A stretch of 46,350 bases of DNA from Stenotrophomonas sp. PS02298 (GTDB lineage: Bacteria; Pseudomonadota; Gammaproteobacteria; Xanthomonadales; Xanthomonadaceae). The notes beneath the pieces were generated by a model. It was not told where the DNA came from. It searched no databases and saw only the letters and a program-made list of their open reading frames with translations. Positions 35,329-44,371 of this stretch are shown here, one piece after another. The stretch spans positions 1 to 46,350 of the forward strand of contig NZ_JASCOR010000015.1 in assembly GCF_029959445.1 (NCBI RefSeq), in the 5' to 3' direction. Numbering within the stretch: the stretch's first letter is position 1; each line of letters begins with the position of its first letter. Position numbers and translations under genes: made by a program.

Positions 35329-35505
35329 GCATGCATCCTGCTGGGTGAAAGATCACCTAGTTTAGTCGGCTACGCGTCCGCAGGCTGTCTGCACGCTGGA
35401 TGGAAGTCCCAAGGTGCGCAAAACGTGCTGGCCGAAGGTCCAAGGGGGGTTGCCCTTGCGGTATGGCTAGAATATGGACATCTTCAGCACTGTGAGCGTG
35501 ATGCG

Positions 35506-36237
35506 ATGAGCGATCTCTCCCCGACCCGGCAGCGTGGCAAGGTTTTTGCCAGCGCCGCCGAGGCCCTGGCCGGCATCGTGGCCGATGGGCAAACCCTTGC
35601 CGTAGGTGGTTTTGGCCTGTGTGGCATTCCCGAGGCACTGATTGCCGCGCTGCGCGACAGCGGGGTCAAGGGCCTGACCGCTATCTCCAATAATGCCGGT
35701 GTCGATGGCTTCGGCCTGGGCCAGCTGCTGGAAACCCGCCAGATCAAGAAGATGATTTCGTCCTATGTGGGCGAGAACAAGGAGTTCGAGCGTCAGTACC
35801 TGGCCGGCGAGCTGGAGCTGGAATTCAACCCGCAAGGCACCCTGGCCGAGCGCCTGCGCGCCGGTGGTGCGGGAATCCCGGCGTTCTTCACCGCTACCGG
35901 CTACGGCACCATCGTTGCCGAAGGCAAGGAGACCCGCGAGATCGACGGCAAGCACTATGTGCTGGAAACCGCGCTCAAGGCTGACGTCTCGCTGGTCAAG
36001 GCGTGGAAGGCCGATGAAGCCGGCAACCTGCTGTTCCGCAAGACCGCGCGCAACTTCAATCCGGCCTGCGCCATGGCTGGCAAAGTCTGCGTGGTCGAAG
36101 TGGAAGAGATCGTGGCGGTGGGCGCCATCGACCCGGACCAGGTGCACCTGCCGGGCATCTACGTTGATCGCATCGTATTGAACGCAACGCCGGAGAAGCG
36201 CATCGAACAGCGCACCGTGCGTCAGGAGGGGAACTGA
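35506..36237 (+). CDS. scoA: 3-oxoacid CoA-transferase, subunit A
   Basis: Alpha-type subunit transferring CoA between succinyl-CoA and acetoacetate (or a related 3-oxoacid). It has [58 protein letters not shown] and [18 protein letters not shown], as in ScoA/AtoD families. The start ATG at 35506 gives 243 residues. TAGAAT at 35468-35473 is a possible -10. In Xanthomonas the homologous pair next to xanAB was once named lpsI/lpsJ; a direct link to LPS is doubtful. Acetoacetate from fahA upstream in the window is a plausible substrate, but that is inference. Confidence 0.93.
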   Translation: MSDLSPTRQRGKVFASAAEALAGIVADGQTLAVGGFGLCGIPEALIAALRDSGVKGLTAISNNAGVDGFGLGQLLETRQIKKMISSYVGENKEFERQYLAGELELEFNPQGTLAERLRAGGAGIPAFFTATGYGTIVAEGKETREIDGKHYVLETALKADVSLVKAWKADEAGNLLFRKTARNFNPACAMAGKVCVVEVEEIVAVGAIDPDQVHLPGIYVDRIVLNATPEKRIEQRTVRQEGN

Positions 36238-36238
36238 G

Positions 36239-36868
36239 ATGGCCTGGACCCGTGACGAAATGGCACAGCGCGCCGCGCGCGAGCTGACCGATGGTGCCTA
36301 CGTGAACCTGGGTATCGGCCTGCCGACCCTGGTGGCCAATCACATCCCCGACGGCGTGGACGTGTGGCTGCAGTCCGAGAACGGCCTGCTCGGCATCGGC
36401 CCGTTCCCGACCGAAGCGGAGGTCGATGCCGACCTGATCAACGCCGGCAAGCAGACCGTCACCGCACGCGCGGGTGCCAGCTACTTCGGCAGCCATGACT
36501 CGTTCGCGATGATCCGCGGCGGGCACATCAACCTGGCCATCCTTGGCGCGATGCAGGTCACTGATAAAGGCGACCTGGCCAACTGGATGGTGCCGGGCAA
36601 GATGGTCAAGGGCATGGGCGGCGCGATGGATCTTGTCGCCGGCGTGCAGCGCGTTGTGGTGCTGATGGAGCACACCGCCAAGAATGGCGAGCACAAGATC
36701 CTGCCGGAGTGCACCCTGCCGCTGACGGGCGTAGGTGTGGTCGACCGCATCATCACCGACCTGGCGATCTTCGATGTGAGCGCTGGTGGCCTGGTATTGG
36801 TGGAAGCCGCGCCGGGTGTCAGTGATGACGAACTGAAAGAAAAGACCGGCGTGCCGTTCCGGCGCTGA
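36239..36868 (+). CDS. scoB: 3-oxoacid CoA-transferase, subunit B
   Basis: Beta-type subunit carrying the catalytic glutamate, E47 in [15 protein letters not shown], which forms the CoA thioester. [14 protein letters not shown] and [14 protein letters not shown] are further family blocks. At 209 residues it is of normal length. One base separates the scoA stop from this ATG, so the two are co-translated subunits of one enzyme. Confidence 0.94.
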   Translation: MAWTRDEMAQRAARELTDGAYVNLGIGLPTLVANHIPDGVDVWLQSENGLLGIGPFPTEAEVDADLINAGKQTVTARAGASYFGSHDSFAMIRGGHINLAILGAMQVTDKGDLANWMVPGKMVKGMGGAMDLVAGVQRVVVLMEHTAKNGEHKILPECTLPLTGVGVVDRIITDLAIFDVSAGGLVLVEAAPGVSDDELKEKTGVPFRR

Positions 36869-36909
36869 GTCGTGAGGATGGGGCGATTGGCGGTGCGGAC
36901 CGCCAATCG

Positions 36910-38193
36910 TCAGTCTGCGGGTAGCAGCGCCTGCAGCGTTTCGCGCGCCAATGCTGATGAAAAGTGGTCTTCGATGTTGCGGTAGCCATTGGCAGACAGG
37001 CGTTGCCACAGCGTGGCGTCCTGGTAAAGCCGTACCACCTGTGCGGCGTAGTCTTCGGCGCTGTCGGCAATCAAGGCATTGTCATCGTGGCGCAGGAACA
37101 TGCCTTCGGCGGCAATGCCGGTAGCCACTACTGGCAGGCCGTGGCTCATGGCTTGGTTGATCTTGCCCTTGACCCCGGCACCACTGCGCAACGGTGCAAG
37201 GTTGATGCGGCTGTGTTGCAGGTAGGGTTCGACTTCGGGCACATGGCCGTGCACGACCACGTCATCGGCGCGCAGGCGTTGCGCCTCCTGTGCTGGGATC
37301 TCGCCGACCAGGTGCAATACCACGCCCGGCAGCTGCTGCCTTAGCAGTGGCATGATGTCGGTCAACAACCAGGCAATGGCTTCCTGGTTTGGGTGATGCT
37401 GGTAGCCGCCAACAAACAACAGACCGGAAGTGTCGGCGAAATTGCGCTCGGCAACGGCTACGTCATGCACGTTGGAAAGCACGGATACGGGTGTGTCCAC
37501 GCCATTGGCGCGCAGGTAGTCCAGCTCGGCGTGGCTGACCACGGTGGTGGCATCGCTGGCAGCGATCAAGGCGAACTCTTCGGTCCGTGCCTGCTCGGCG
37601 ATGCGCAGCAATGCCTGGTCGTTCTGAAGCTCGGCGGCGCGTTGCAGGCGCACGTGGTGCAGGTCGACCGTGTCGAAGATGATCGGTGCCGCAGTGAAGG
37701 CACGCACCAGTTGCAGATGGCGACGAGCAACATGATGCCGGCACAGGAAAACAGCGTTCACCTGATTGCCGTTGTGCTGCAGCCAGCGATCCAGGCGAGC
37801 TTGGCCGGGCGTGCCGATCAATTCGACGCCGAGTGTTCCCAGTAGCGCCGCCGACTCGCTTGTCAGCTGGTTGTTGTCTGGCATGAACGCCACTGACCAG
37901 CCCAATTCGCGGCAGAGCCGCAGCAGTGCCAGTGCGCGTACCGAACCCGAGTCACGGCTGGGGGTAGGGGTGGCGGCATCAATGAACAGCAGCAGCCTTC
38001 CGCTGCGGGTGTGGACCGTGGCCGGTCCAGTCAGCGCGGTATCCGCCAGGGGCTGCACACGGCGGCGGATGGACAGGATGGTGCCACCTACGCCGCGGGT
38101 GAAGATGCTGCGCACCAGGCCCGTGGCCAGTGCGATGTTGCGCGACAGGCGCCAGTGTTGCAGGACAATGTGGCGATGCAGAGGGAAGGTCAT
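36910..38193 (-). CDS. Glycosyltransferase, GT4-like
   Basis: A 427-residue GT-B glycosyltransferase. A basic N-terminal stretch (HRHIVLQHWRLSRNIALATGLVRS) may contact the membrane. The Rossmann-like blocks LLFIDAATPTPSRDSGS, FDTVDLHHVRLQR, LLFVGGYQHHPNQEA and INLAPLRSGAGVKGKINQAMSHGLPVVAT match GT4-type enzymes, the last being the donor-binding region. I chose the ATG at 38193; the open frame continues about 105 codons upstream, but that part is Pro/Arg-rich and overlaps the alkB-like gene on the other strand. It is a single-gene unit outside the island; acceptor and sugar unknown. Confidence 0.82.
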   Translation of the reverse strand: MTFPLHRHIVLQHWRLSRNIALATGLVRSIFTRGVGGTILSIRRRVQPLADTALTGPATVHTRSGRLLLFIDAATPTPSRDSGSVRALALLRLCRELGWSVAFMPDNNQLTSESAALLGTLGVELIGTPGQARLDRWLQHNGNQVNAVFLCRHHVARRHLQLVRAFTAAPIIFDTVDLHHVRLQRAAELQNDQALLRIAEQARTEEFALIAASDATTVVSHAELDYLRANGVDTPVSVLSNVHDVAVAERNFADTSGLLFVGGYQHHPNQEAIAWLLTDIMPLLRQQLPGVVLHLVGEIPAQEAQRLRADDVVVHGHVPEVEPYLQHSRINLAPLRSGAGVKGKINQAMSHGLPVVATGIAAEGMFLRHDDNALIADSAEDYAAQVVRLYQDATLWQRLSANGYRNIEDHFSSALARETLQALLPAD

Positions 38194-38261
38194 GGCACTA
38201 TCGTTGATGAACGCACGGCAGCAGGAACGTGCGTGCAACGGCTGATTCTGAGGGCAGTGGC

Positions 38262-38891
38262 ATGATCGAGCAAACCGGTATCTGCCTTCCCGTCGCGGGC
38301 GAGGCGGGAGCAACGGTGGTGCAGCACCTGCCGGCATGGCTGGCCCGGCCCCAGGCCGACGCCTTGCTGCCTGTCCTGCATGCGCAGGTGGCATGGGAAA
38401 TCCATCGCATCCGCATGTTCGGACGTTGGGTTGATTCGCCGCGGCTGAGCTGCTGGATGGGCGATGCCGATGCGCACTATCGCTATTCGGGTGCGGATTT
38501 CCTTCCACATCCTTGGGCGCCGGCAGTGCTGGAGTTGCGCGAGCAGGTGCAGCAGGCCTGTGCCGGCCGCTTCAACAGCGTGCTGCTCAACCGATACCGC
38601 GATGGCCGTGACAGCATGGGCTGGCACAGCGATGACGAGCCTGAACTGGGGCCGACGCCGTTGATCGCCTCGCTGAGCCTTGGGGCGCCACGGCGCTTCC
38701 TACTGCGGCGTCGCGATGATCCTGCGCGGAAGTTCGAGTACCTGCTCGGTCATGGCGACCTGCTGCTGATGCGCGGGCACTGCCAACGCGACTACCAGCA
38801 TGCGCTGCCCAAGACCGCGCGGGTGTCGGGCGAACGCATCAATCTCACTTTCCGCCAGATCGCAGCTGTGCCGCATCGCGCTGGCCGCTGA
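38262..38891 (+). CDS. AlkB-like 2-oxoglutarate/Fe(II)-dependent dioxygenase
   Basis: A 209-residue dioxygenase predicted to remove alkyl groups from nucleic-acid bases by oxidation. Iron ligands H122 and D124 (MGWHSDDEPELG) and H180 (YQHALPK), with 2-oxoglutarate arginines R192/R198 (GERINLTFR), are all present; FNSVLLNRYRDGRDS is the substrate-side block. The compact size and motif order fit the short bacterial group like human ALKBH2/3. The ATG at 38262 has GAGGG eight bases before it. Its last 47 bases overlap the 3' end of the convergent lipoprotein gene. Confidence 0.9.
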   Translation: MIEQTGICLPVAGEAGATVVQHLPAWLARPQADALLPVLHAQVAWEIHRIRMFGRWVDSPRLSCWMGDADAHYRYSGADFLPHPWAPAVLELREQVQQACAGRFNSVLLNRYRDGRDSMGWHSDDEPELGPTPLIASLSLGAPRRFLLRRRDDPARKFEYLLGHGDLLLMRGHCQRDYQHALPKTARVSGERINLTFRQIAAVPHRAGR

Positions 38892-39492
38892 GCAGGGTCC
38901 AGCCGATCAGTTCGCTGCTGGTCTTGTGCAACGCGGTTTCGAAGGCAGCGGCGACGCTGCTGATCTCGGCGCTGGTAGCCGGTTCGGCGACAACGAAGGT
39001 GCGGGCGGCAACCACGCGCTGGTCCAGGCTGTGGATGAGTTTTGCGTTGAGCTCGATGGTGGCCGCTGGCACTTCGCCGCCGCGGTAGTCCGATTCGAAG
39101 CGGCGCAGGTCGGTGGTCAGCTTGTAGTCCGAGCGGATGCCGGTGGCGATGCGCGCGACGGCGTCGATCTTTCCCGAGTCCTCGAAGCCGCGCAGCAAGG
39201 TGTCTTCCAGGATATCGGTGGCCGGCTGCGACCAGGTCGCACCGCGGTAGACCTCCAGCTCACCCGGGGTTGGCCGCACGTTGATGCGCGGGCTGTCGAT
39301 CAGGCGGGCGGCGCTGGGTTTGGCGATGGCCAGCTGCCAGCTGACCTGCGGCCAGCCGGGATCAGCCTGCACCCTGACTTGAGGTGCATAGATGGTGATG
39401 GACTGGCGGTCGCCGCCGGCCAATACGGAGCAGCCGGCCAAAGCCAGCAGGCAGGCCGGGGCGAGCAGCTTGATCAGGGAAATGCGCTTCAT
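38845..39492 (-). CDS. ABC-transport auxiliary lipoprotein (PqiC/DUF330-like)
   Basis: A 215-residue lipoprotein: KRISLIKLL, hydrophobic ACLLALAGC with the lipidated Cys at 21, then a globular domain beginning SITIYAPQVRVQADPGWPQVSWQL. This start pattern and size fit the ABC-type transport auxiliary (PqiC-like) family, outer-membrane partners of MCE systems. It is the last gene of the four-gene MCE operon; its ATG overlaps the mlaD-like stop (ATGA). Likely receives or tethers the MCE assembly at the outer membrane; no MlaC-type shuttle gene is present. Confidence 0.85.
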   Translation of the reverse strand: MKRISLIKLLAPACLLALAGCSVLAGGDRQSITIYAPQVRVQADPGWPQVSWQLAIAKPSAARLIDSPRINVRPTPGELEVYRGATWSQPATDILEDTLLRGFEDSGKIDAVARIATGIRSDYKLTTDLRRFESDYRGGEVPAATIELNAKLIHSLDQRVVAARTFVVAEPATSAEISSVAAAFETALHKTSSELIGWTLLSGQRDAAQLRSGGK

Positions 39493-40415
39493 TTGGGTTC
39501 GAACTCCTTCGGGGCGTCGCGGCCGAGCAGGTAGCGCGCCGGGTTGTTCTCCAGCCGGTCACTGACCCGGCGCAGATCGCGGATCAGGCCGCGCAGTTCG
39601 GTCAGGGTCGGGCCGAGCTGGGCCAGGCCGTCGTTGGCAAAGCTGTTGATGGCCGCTCGGTTCTCGCCAAGGATGGCATCGGCGTTGCCGGCGGCGGAGT
39701 CGAGCTTGGCCAGGCTGGTATCAAGCTTGTCCATCGTTGCAGGCAGTTCCCGCAGCACGTTCTCGTCCAGGTTCTTGATGGCGCCGTTGGCCGAACCGAG
39801 GGTGACGTTGAGGTTGCGTGCCGCATCGCGTGCCTCCACCAGCAAGGCCTGGGTGCCTTCGTCGCGGTCGGCCAGGCCGCCGCTGATGGTTTCCAGGTGG
39901 GCCAGGGTGGAGGTGATCTTGCGGACGTTCTCATCACTGAGCAATTCGTCCATGCGCTCGACCACGCGGTTGGCGACGTCGGTGATGTTCTGCAGTGCCG
40001 ACGGTGAGGTTGCGATGGTCGGCACCGTTTCCTTGCTGACCGCGGTCAGTGCGGCGGCCTGCGGGGTGCCGCCACTGAGCTGGATGATCGATGGTCCGGT
40101 CAGGCTGGTGATGGCCAGCTTGGCGCGGGTATCGGTCTTGACCGGGGTGGTGGAGTTGAGCCGCAGCTTGGCCACTACCTTGCGCGGATCATCGGGAGCC
40201 AGGGTCAACTCGGTGATCGAGCCGACCGCGATGCCGTTGTATTGCACGGGGCTGCCCACCGACAAACCGGTCACCGCCTCGGTGAACACCACCCGGTATT
40301 CCTGCCAGGTGCGGTCGGAGGAGTACTTGGCCGCCCATAACCCGAAGGCGAGCAGGGCAACGCCGATGAGCAGGGTGAAGGCACCGATCAGGACGTAGTT
40401 GGCTTTGGTTTCCAT
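39489..40415 (-). CDS. mlaD: MlaD-type MCE domain protein
   Basis: Inner-membrane-anchored, periplasmic substrate-binding component of a lipid ABC transporter. METKANYVLIGAFTLLIGVALLAF gives one N-terminal membrane segment; the MCE domain (about residues 40-115) includes VTGLSVGSPVQYNGIAVGSI; the remaining ~180 residues are helical, with long Leu/Asp/Asn repeats (KNLDENVLRELPATMDKLD), longer than in E. coli MlaD and able to form an extended tube or needle. I chose the ATG at 40415 (308 residues), since the frame upstream lies inside mlaF. Confidence 0.9.
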   Translation of the reverse strand: METKANYVLIGAFTLLIGVALLAFGLWAAKYSSDRTWQEYRVVFTEAVTGLSVGSPVQYNGIAVGSITELTLAPDDPRKVVAKLRLNSTTPVKTDTRAKLAITSLTGPSIIQLSGGTPQAAALTAVSKETVPTIATSPSALQNITDVANRVVERMDELLSDENVRKITSTLAHLETISGGLADRDEGTQALLVEARDAARNLNVTLGSANGAIKNLDENVLRELPATMDKLDTSLAKLDSAAGNADAILGENRAAINSFANDGLAQLGPTLTELRGLIRDLRRVSDRLENNPARYLLGRDAPKEFEPK

Positions 40416-40416
40416 A

Positions 40417-41226
40417 TCAGGCGGGCTCGTGCTGAAGGCCGCGCGCAGCGCGGGCGCGGGGGCCGTGGAAGTATTCGCGTATCCACGGATGGTCGAGTTG
40501 TTCGATTTCAGGCAGCGGTGCGTTGGCGATGACCTTGTGGTCGGCCAACACCGCGACGCGGTCACAGATGGCGTAGAGCGTGTCCAGGTCGTGGGTGATC
40601 AGGAACACGGTCAGGCCCAGGGCTTCCTGCAACGTCTTGATCAGGTGATCGAAGGCGGCTGCGCCAATCGGGTCGAGGCCGGCGGTGGGTTCATCCAGGA
40701 ACAGCAGGGGCGGATCCAGCGCCAGCGCACGGGCAAGGCCGGCGCGCTTGCGCATGCCGCCGGAAAGCTGCGAAGGCAGCTTGTTGATGGCGTCGGCGGG
40801 CAGGCCGGCCAGCTTCACTTTCAACAAGGCCAGTTCGTAGTGCCAGCGCTCGCTGAGTTCGGGGTGATGCTCCTTCAGCGGCACCTGCACGTTCTCGCCG
40901 ACCGTCAGCGAGGAGAACAGGGCACCATCCTGGAACAGCACGCCGGTATTGCGCTCGATGCGCAGGCGGTCGGCCGGGTTGCCAGAGCGCGCATCCACGC
41001 CCAGCACTTCCATCTGCCCGGCATCGGGCGTGCGCAGGCCGAGGATGGAGCGCATCAATACCGATTTGCCGGTGCCCGAGCCGCCAACCACGCCGAGAAT
41101 CTCGCCACGGCGGACATCCAGATCCAGCCCGTCGTGCACGGTCTGGCTGCCAAAGCGATTGACCAGCCCGCGCACGCGGATGGCCAGGTCGCTGCCGTCG
41201 GTGTTGACGTCTTCCATCGTGCTCAT
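40417..41226 (-). CDS. mlaF: Lipid ABC transporter ATPase, MlaF-like
   Basis: ATPase of the MCE lipid transporter. GGSGTGKS (residues 48-55) is Walker A, LSGGMRKRAGLARAL the signature, LLFLDEPTAGLDP the Walker B/D-loop and LITHDLDTLY the H-loop. The RKRAGLARALALDP segment is typical of MlaF/Mkl. It is 269 residues from ATG 41226; an alternative ATG at 41217 would remove three residues. It lies four bases after mlaE and one base before mlaD. Confidence 0.94.
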   Translation of the reverse strand: MSTMEDVNTDGSDLAIRVRGLVNRFGSQTVHDGLDLDVRRGEILGVVGGSGTGKSVLMRSILGLRTPDAGQMEVLGVDARSGNPADRLRIERNTGVLFQDGALFSSLTVGENVQVPLKEHHPELSERWHYELALLKVKLAGLPADAINKLPSQLSGGMRKRAGLARALALDPPLLFLDEPTAGLDPIGAAAFDHLIKTLQEALGLTVFLITHDLDTLYAICDRVAVLADHKVIANAPLPEIEQLDHPWIREYFHGPRARAARGLQHEPA

Positions 41227-41230
41227 CCCA

Positions 41231-42352
41231 TCACCAGCCCATGTGCATGAACCACAACGCGGCCAGCGCGTCGAGGATGATGACCAGCGAGATTGTCTGC
41301 ACCACGCTGGAGGTGGTGCGTTCGCCCACCGACTGTGCCGTGCCTTCCACCTTCAGGCCTTCCAGGCAGCCGATCAGCGCGATGATCAGTGCGAACACCG
41401 GTGCCTTGGACAGGCCGACCAGCATGTGCCGCACCTCGATGGTGTCGTGCATGCGTGCCAGGTACATCTGCGGCGGGATATCCAGGTCGAACGCGCCAAC
41501 GGTAACGCCGCCAGCCAGGCCGGCGATCATCGCCACGAAGGTCAGCAAGGGCAGCATGATCAGCAATGCGACCACGCGTGGCAGCACCAGCAGGTCGATC
41601 GGATCCAGCCCCAGGGTCTGGATGGCGTCGATTTCCTCGCGTGCTTTCATCGCACCGATCTGCGCGGTGAAGGCGCTGGCGGTGCGGCCAGCCAGCACGA
41701 TGGCGGTGAGCAGTACCGCGAATTCGCGCAGGAAGGCGATGGAAACCAGCTCCACCACGTAAATCTCCGCGCCGAAGTCGCGCAGGATGGTGGAGCCGAG
41801 GAAGGCGATCACCGCGCCCACCAGGTACGACAGCAAAGCCACCAACGGCACCGCGTTCAGGCCAACCTCTTCCATCTGGTTGACCGCGGCGGTGAGCCGG
41901 AATCGGCGTGGCTGGCGGAACAACCGCGCCAGCTTGGCCAGGTTCTCGCCGAGGAAGTTGACCAGCACCACGATGTTGCCGGCAATGGCATGCACCGAGC
42001 GGCCGAGGCGATCCAAGGCGGCGGCGACGCCGTAGTCGCGTTGCGGCTTGGGGCGTTCATCGGCGACTTCCTCGATGGTGCAGACCAGCGCCTGATGGTC
42101 GCTGCGGAACTGCAGCGCGTCATCCTGCAGCCCAAGCTTGTGCGCATAGCGCAGCAACAGCAGTACACCGGCCGAATCCAGCCGGTCGATGGCGCGCGCA
42201 TCGATGCCGGTTACGGTCCCGGTCTGGGCATGCAATACCTCGCTGGAGCGCAGTGCGGTCGCCAAGGTCCAATTGCCGGAAAGCCTGAGCAGGCCGTCCG
42301 CATCGGGGGGCAGAACGCAATCGGGCGGGGGAATGTCTTTCATGGTGACCAT
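41231..42352 (-). CDS. mlaE: Lipid ABC transporter permease, MlaE-like with N-terminal STAS-like domain
   Basis: Permease of the MCE system. The 373-residue protein has an N-terminal ~110-residue STAS-like domain (LRLSGNWTLATALRS, IDRLDSAGVLLLLRY), in place of a separate MlaB, then the MlaE domain with hydrophobic segments and the conserved VLAGRTASAFTAQIGAMKAREEIDAI block. The STAS part would regulate assembly with MlaF. First gene of the leftward operon, with a close alternative ATG at 42343. thrE runs divergently 74 bases away. Confidence 0.92.
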   Translation of the reverse strand: MVTMKDIPPPDCVLPPDADGLLRLSGNWTLATALRSSEVLHAQTGTVTGIDARAIDRLDSAGVLLLLRYAHKLGLQDDALQFRSDHQALVCTIEEVADERPKPQRDYGVAAALDRLGRSVHAIAGNIVVLVNFLGENLAKLARLFRQPRRFRLTAAVNQMEEVGLNAVPLVALLSYLVGAVIAFLGSTILRDFGAEIYVVELVSIAFLREFAVLLTAIVLAGRTASAFTAQIGAMKAREEIDAIQTLGLDPIDLLVLPRVVALLIMLPLLTFVAMIAGLAGGVTVGAFDLDIPPQMYLARMHDTIEVRHMLVGLSKAPVFALIIALIGCLEGLKVEGTAQSVGERTTSSVVQTISLVIILDALAALWFMHMGW

Positions 42353-42426
42353 TGGTTACGGAGAATAACCTGTCCGCCCTTCAAGCCAGATGAGTATTTC
42401 ATCCGCTTCAGGTGATACTAGCGGCC

Positions 42427-43698
42427 ATGTCTGCCGAAACCCTTGCCGCCGCCCCGGCCACTGCTTCCAATCGCGCTACCTACGCGCAACGTGTGGCCTT
42501 CGTTTCGGAGATGGCTGGGCGCCTGCACAGCTATGGCACAACCGCCCAGCGTCTGGAGGCGGCGGTAGTGGCATTGGCACAGCAGCTGGACCTGGATTGC
42601 GAGCCGTGGTCGAACCCGACTGGCTTGATCCTGAGTTTCAGCGACCCCACCCGTGCCATTGGTTCCAGTGACATCACCCGCGTTATCCGGCTGGGGCCGG
42701 GCGATACCAATCTGCACAAGCTGGCCATGGCCGACCAGATCGCCGATGCGGTCTCCGCCGGGCAGATGTCGATCGCGCAGGGGCATACCGCGCTGCGCCA
42801 GCTCGACAAGGATGGCGGCCTGCGCAGCAAGATCCAGCTGCTGGCCTCGTTCACCCTGGGCTCGGCCGGTGTGGCCGGCCTGTGGCGGCTGCCGTGGCTG
42901 GATATCGCCACCGCCGGCATCACCGGTCTGCTGATTGGCCTGATGCTGTTCTATACCGACCGCCGCGTCGCCACACGCGAGGCCGGCGAAGCCTTGGCGG
43001 CGTTGCTGGCGGGTTTTGTGGCGGTGTTGGTGGCCAGTTTCATCGGGCCGCTGAACATGAACTCCACCATCATCGCCTCGCTGGTGGTGCTGTTGCCCGG
43101 CATGGCGTTGACCAACTCGGTCAATGAACTGGCCAGCGGGCATTGGGTGTCCGGTACGGCGCGCTTCGCCGGCGCGCTGACCACCATCATGAAACTCACG
43201 GTGGGCGCGATGATCGCGGTGACCATTGCCAATTCCATCGGCCTGGAGCCGATCATCCGCGCCTCGCGGCCGCAATCCAACTGGGTGGAATGGGGCTCGG
43301 TGCTGGTCGCCTCATTCGCGTTCGCCATGCTGTTCCGCGCCAGCCGGCGCGATTACCTCTGGGTAATGGCCGCCTCGGTTGCTGGTTATGCGATTTCCCG
43401 TTACGGCGGACAGCAATGGGGGGCGCCGGCCGGCATCTTTCTGGCGGCGATGACGGTGACTGCTGCCGGCAATCTGTTTGGACGCATCGTCCAGCGCCCG
43501 GGGGCGATCATCCGTCTGCCCGGCATCATCATGCTGGTGCCCGGCAGTACCAGCCTGCGTGGGGTGTTGAGCCTGATCCAGCAGCAGAATGTGAGCGCCG
43601 GTGAATCGGCGCTGCTGACCGTGGTCAATGTGGTGATGGCGCTGGTGGCCGGCCTGCTGTTCGGTAACCTGCTGGTGCCGGCACGCAAGAATCTGTAA
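42427..43698 (+). CDS. thrE: Threonine/serine exporter family protein
   Basis: Inner-membrane exporter of the ThrE type (DUF1212 plus DUF3815 halves in one chain). The N-terminal ~130 residues are soluble with FVSEMAGRLHSYGTTAQRLE and a VIRLGPGDTNLHKL block; about ten hydrophobic segments follow, including SFIGPLNMNSTIIASLVVLLPG and RLPGIIMLVPGSTSLRG. 423 residues from the ATG at 42427; a GTG at 42412 would add five. It is a single-gene unit divergent from the MCE operon. The exported compound cannot be told from sequence. Confidence 0.87.
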   Translation: MSAETLAAAPATASNRATYAQRVAFVSEMAGRLHSYGTTAQRLEAAVVALAQQLDLDCEPWSNPTGLILSFSDPTRAIGSSDITRVIRLGPGDTNLHKLAMADQIADAVSAGQMSIAQGHTALRQLDKDGGLRSKIQLLASFTLGSAGVAGLWRLPWLDIATAGITGLLIGLMLFYTDRRVATREAGEALAALLAGFVAVLVASFIGPLNMNSTIIASLVVLLPGMALTNSVNELASGHWVSGTARFAGALTTIMKLTVGAMIAVTIANSIGLEPIIRASRPQSNWVEWGSVLVASFAFAMLFRASRRDYLWVMAASVAGYAISRYGGQQWGAPAGIFLAAMTVTAAGNLFGRIVQRPGAIIRLPGIIMLVPGSTSLRGVLSLIQQQNVSAGESALLTVVNVVMALVAGLLFGNLLVPARKNL

Positions 43699-43768
43699 CT
43701 GGGGCGGTTGCTGCCAGGGGTAATCAGGCGGCGCTGCCAGCGCCGCGTTGCAGGATGCTGGTGATTGT

Positions 43769-43868
43769 GTAGCCCGGGTAAGCGCAGCGCATCTGGGGCT
43801 GTCCGCGGATTTTCTGCAGGATCACCGGAATCCAAAGCTCCCGGGTGCGCTGCGCTTACCCGGGCTAC
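43769..43868. repeat. 23-bp perfect inverted repeat with 54-bp spacer (REP/MITE-like)
   Basis: The arm at 43769-43791 begins GTAGCCCGGGTAAGCGCAGC and is exactly repeated in inverse orientation at 43846-43868. The spacer includes CTGTCCGCGGATTTTCTG. Similar GTAGCCCGGGTAAG units are dispersed repeats in many gammaproteobacteria. There is no open frame for a transposase in or beside it. It lies in the 292-base gap between thrE and the H-NS-like gene, which otherwise holds only the 43943-43969 terminator. Confidence 0.75.
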
Positions 43869-43942
43869 TTTGTCGTTCGTTTAGCCAGCGAGTGCCTGCA
43901 ATAAACAATTTGTGGCGACTGTGAATACAGAAATGCAATAAG

Positions 43943-43969
43943 AAAACGCCGGCAATCTGCCGGCGTTTT
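43943..43969. terminator. Bidirectional terminator between thrE and the H-NS-like gene
   Basis: AAAACGCCGGC (43943-43953), loop AATCT, GCCGGCGTTTT (43959-43969). Usable by the leftward H-NS-like gene, which ends at 43991, and by rightward transcripts from thrE. Confidence 0.85.
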
Positions 43970-43990
43970 GTAATCCATATTCCAGAATAA

Positions 43991-44371
43991 TTACTTCTGG
44001 ATCAGGAAATCTTCAACCTTGCGGCCTGCCTTGGTGTATTCGGCCAGCCAGCGCGGCTGCTTGCCACGGCCGGTCCAGGTTTCAGCGGCATTGGCCGGGT
44101 TGCGGTACTTCGGCTCAACCTTCGGCAGCTTGCGGCCGGTCTTGGCAGCGCCCTTGCTGGCCTTGGCGCCACGCGGGGCCTTCACTGCAACGGCAGCGCC
44201 GGTGCCGAACAACTCTTCGACGGTATAACCAGCCTTCTTTGCCGCAGCGGCAACCAGGGCGCGGGCCTTGGCAATCGGCTGGCGCTTGGCTACAACGGTT
44301 TTGCGCTTCTGAGCGTCACGGATAAGAACGGCCAGTTCTTTGGCCGACAGCTGGGACAGATCGATACTCAT
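43991..44371 (-). CDS. H-NS family nucleoid-associated protein
   Basis: A 126-residue DNA-binding protein. Residues 1-50 are helical and should oligomerise; 55-85 form a Lys/Ala/Gly-rich linker; residues 89-112 (YRNPANAAETWTGRGKQPRW) are the H-NS C-terminal domain, where TWTGRGKQPRW is the minor-groove-binding core. It is shorter in the N-terminal part than E. coli H-NS. Such proteins silence AT-rich DNA, so the more AT-rich island genes are possible targets (inference). It is monocistronic between two terminators. Confidence 0.92.
   Translation of the reverse strand: MSIDLSQLSAKELAVLIRDAQKRKTVVAKRQPIAKARALVAAAAKKAGYTVEELFGTGAAVAVKAPRGAKASKGAAKTGRKLPKVEPKYRNPANAAETWTGRGKQPRWLAEYTKAGRKVEDFLIQK

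Noticed and set aside
37000..38508. Extended 532-residue version of the lone GT4 protein
   Set aside because: The added N-terminal ~105 residues are Pro/Arg/Ala-rich without domain pattern and would overlap the alkB-like gene; ATG at 38193 opens on a plausible glycosyltransferase N-terminus.
40949..42415. Long rightward open frame opposite mlaE and mlaF
   Set aside because: Antisense to two clearly real transporter genes; Gln/His-rich low-complexity translation.
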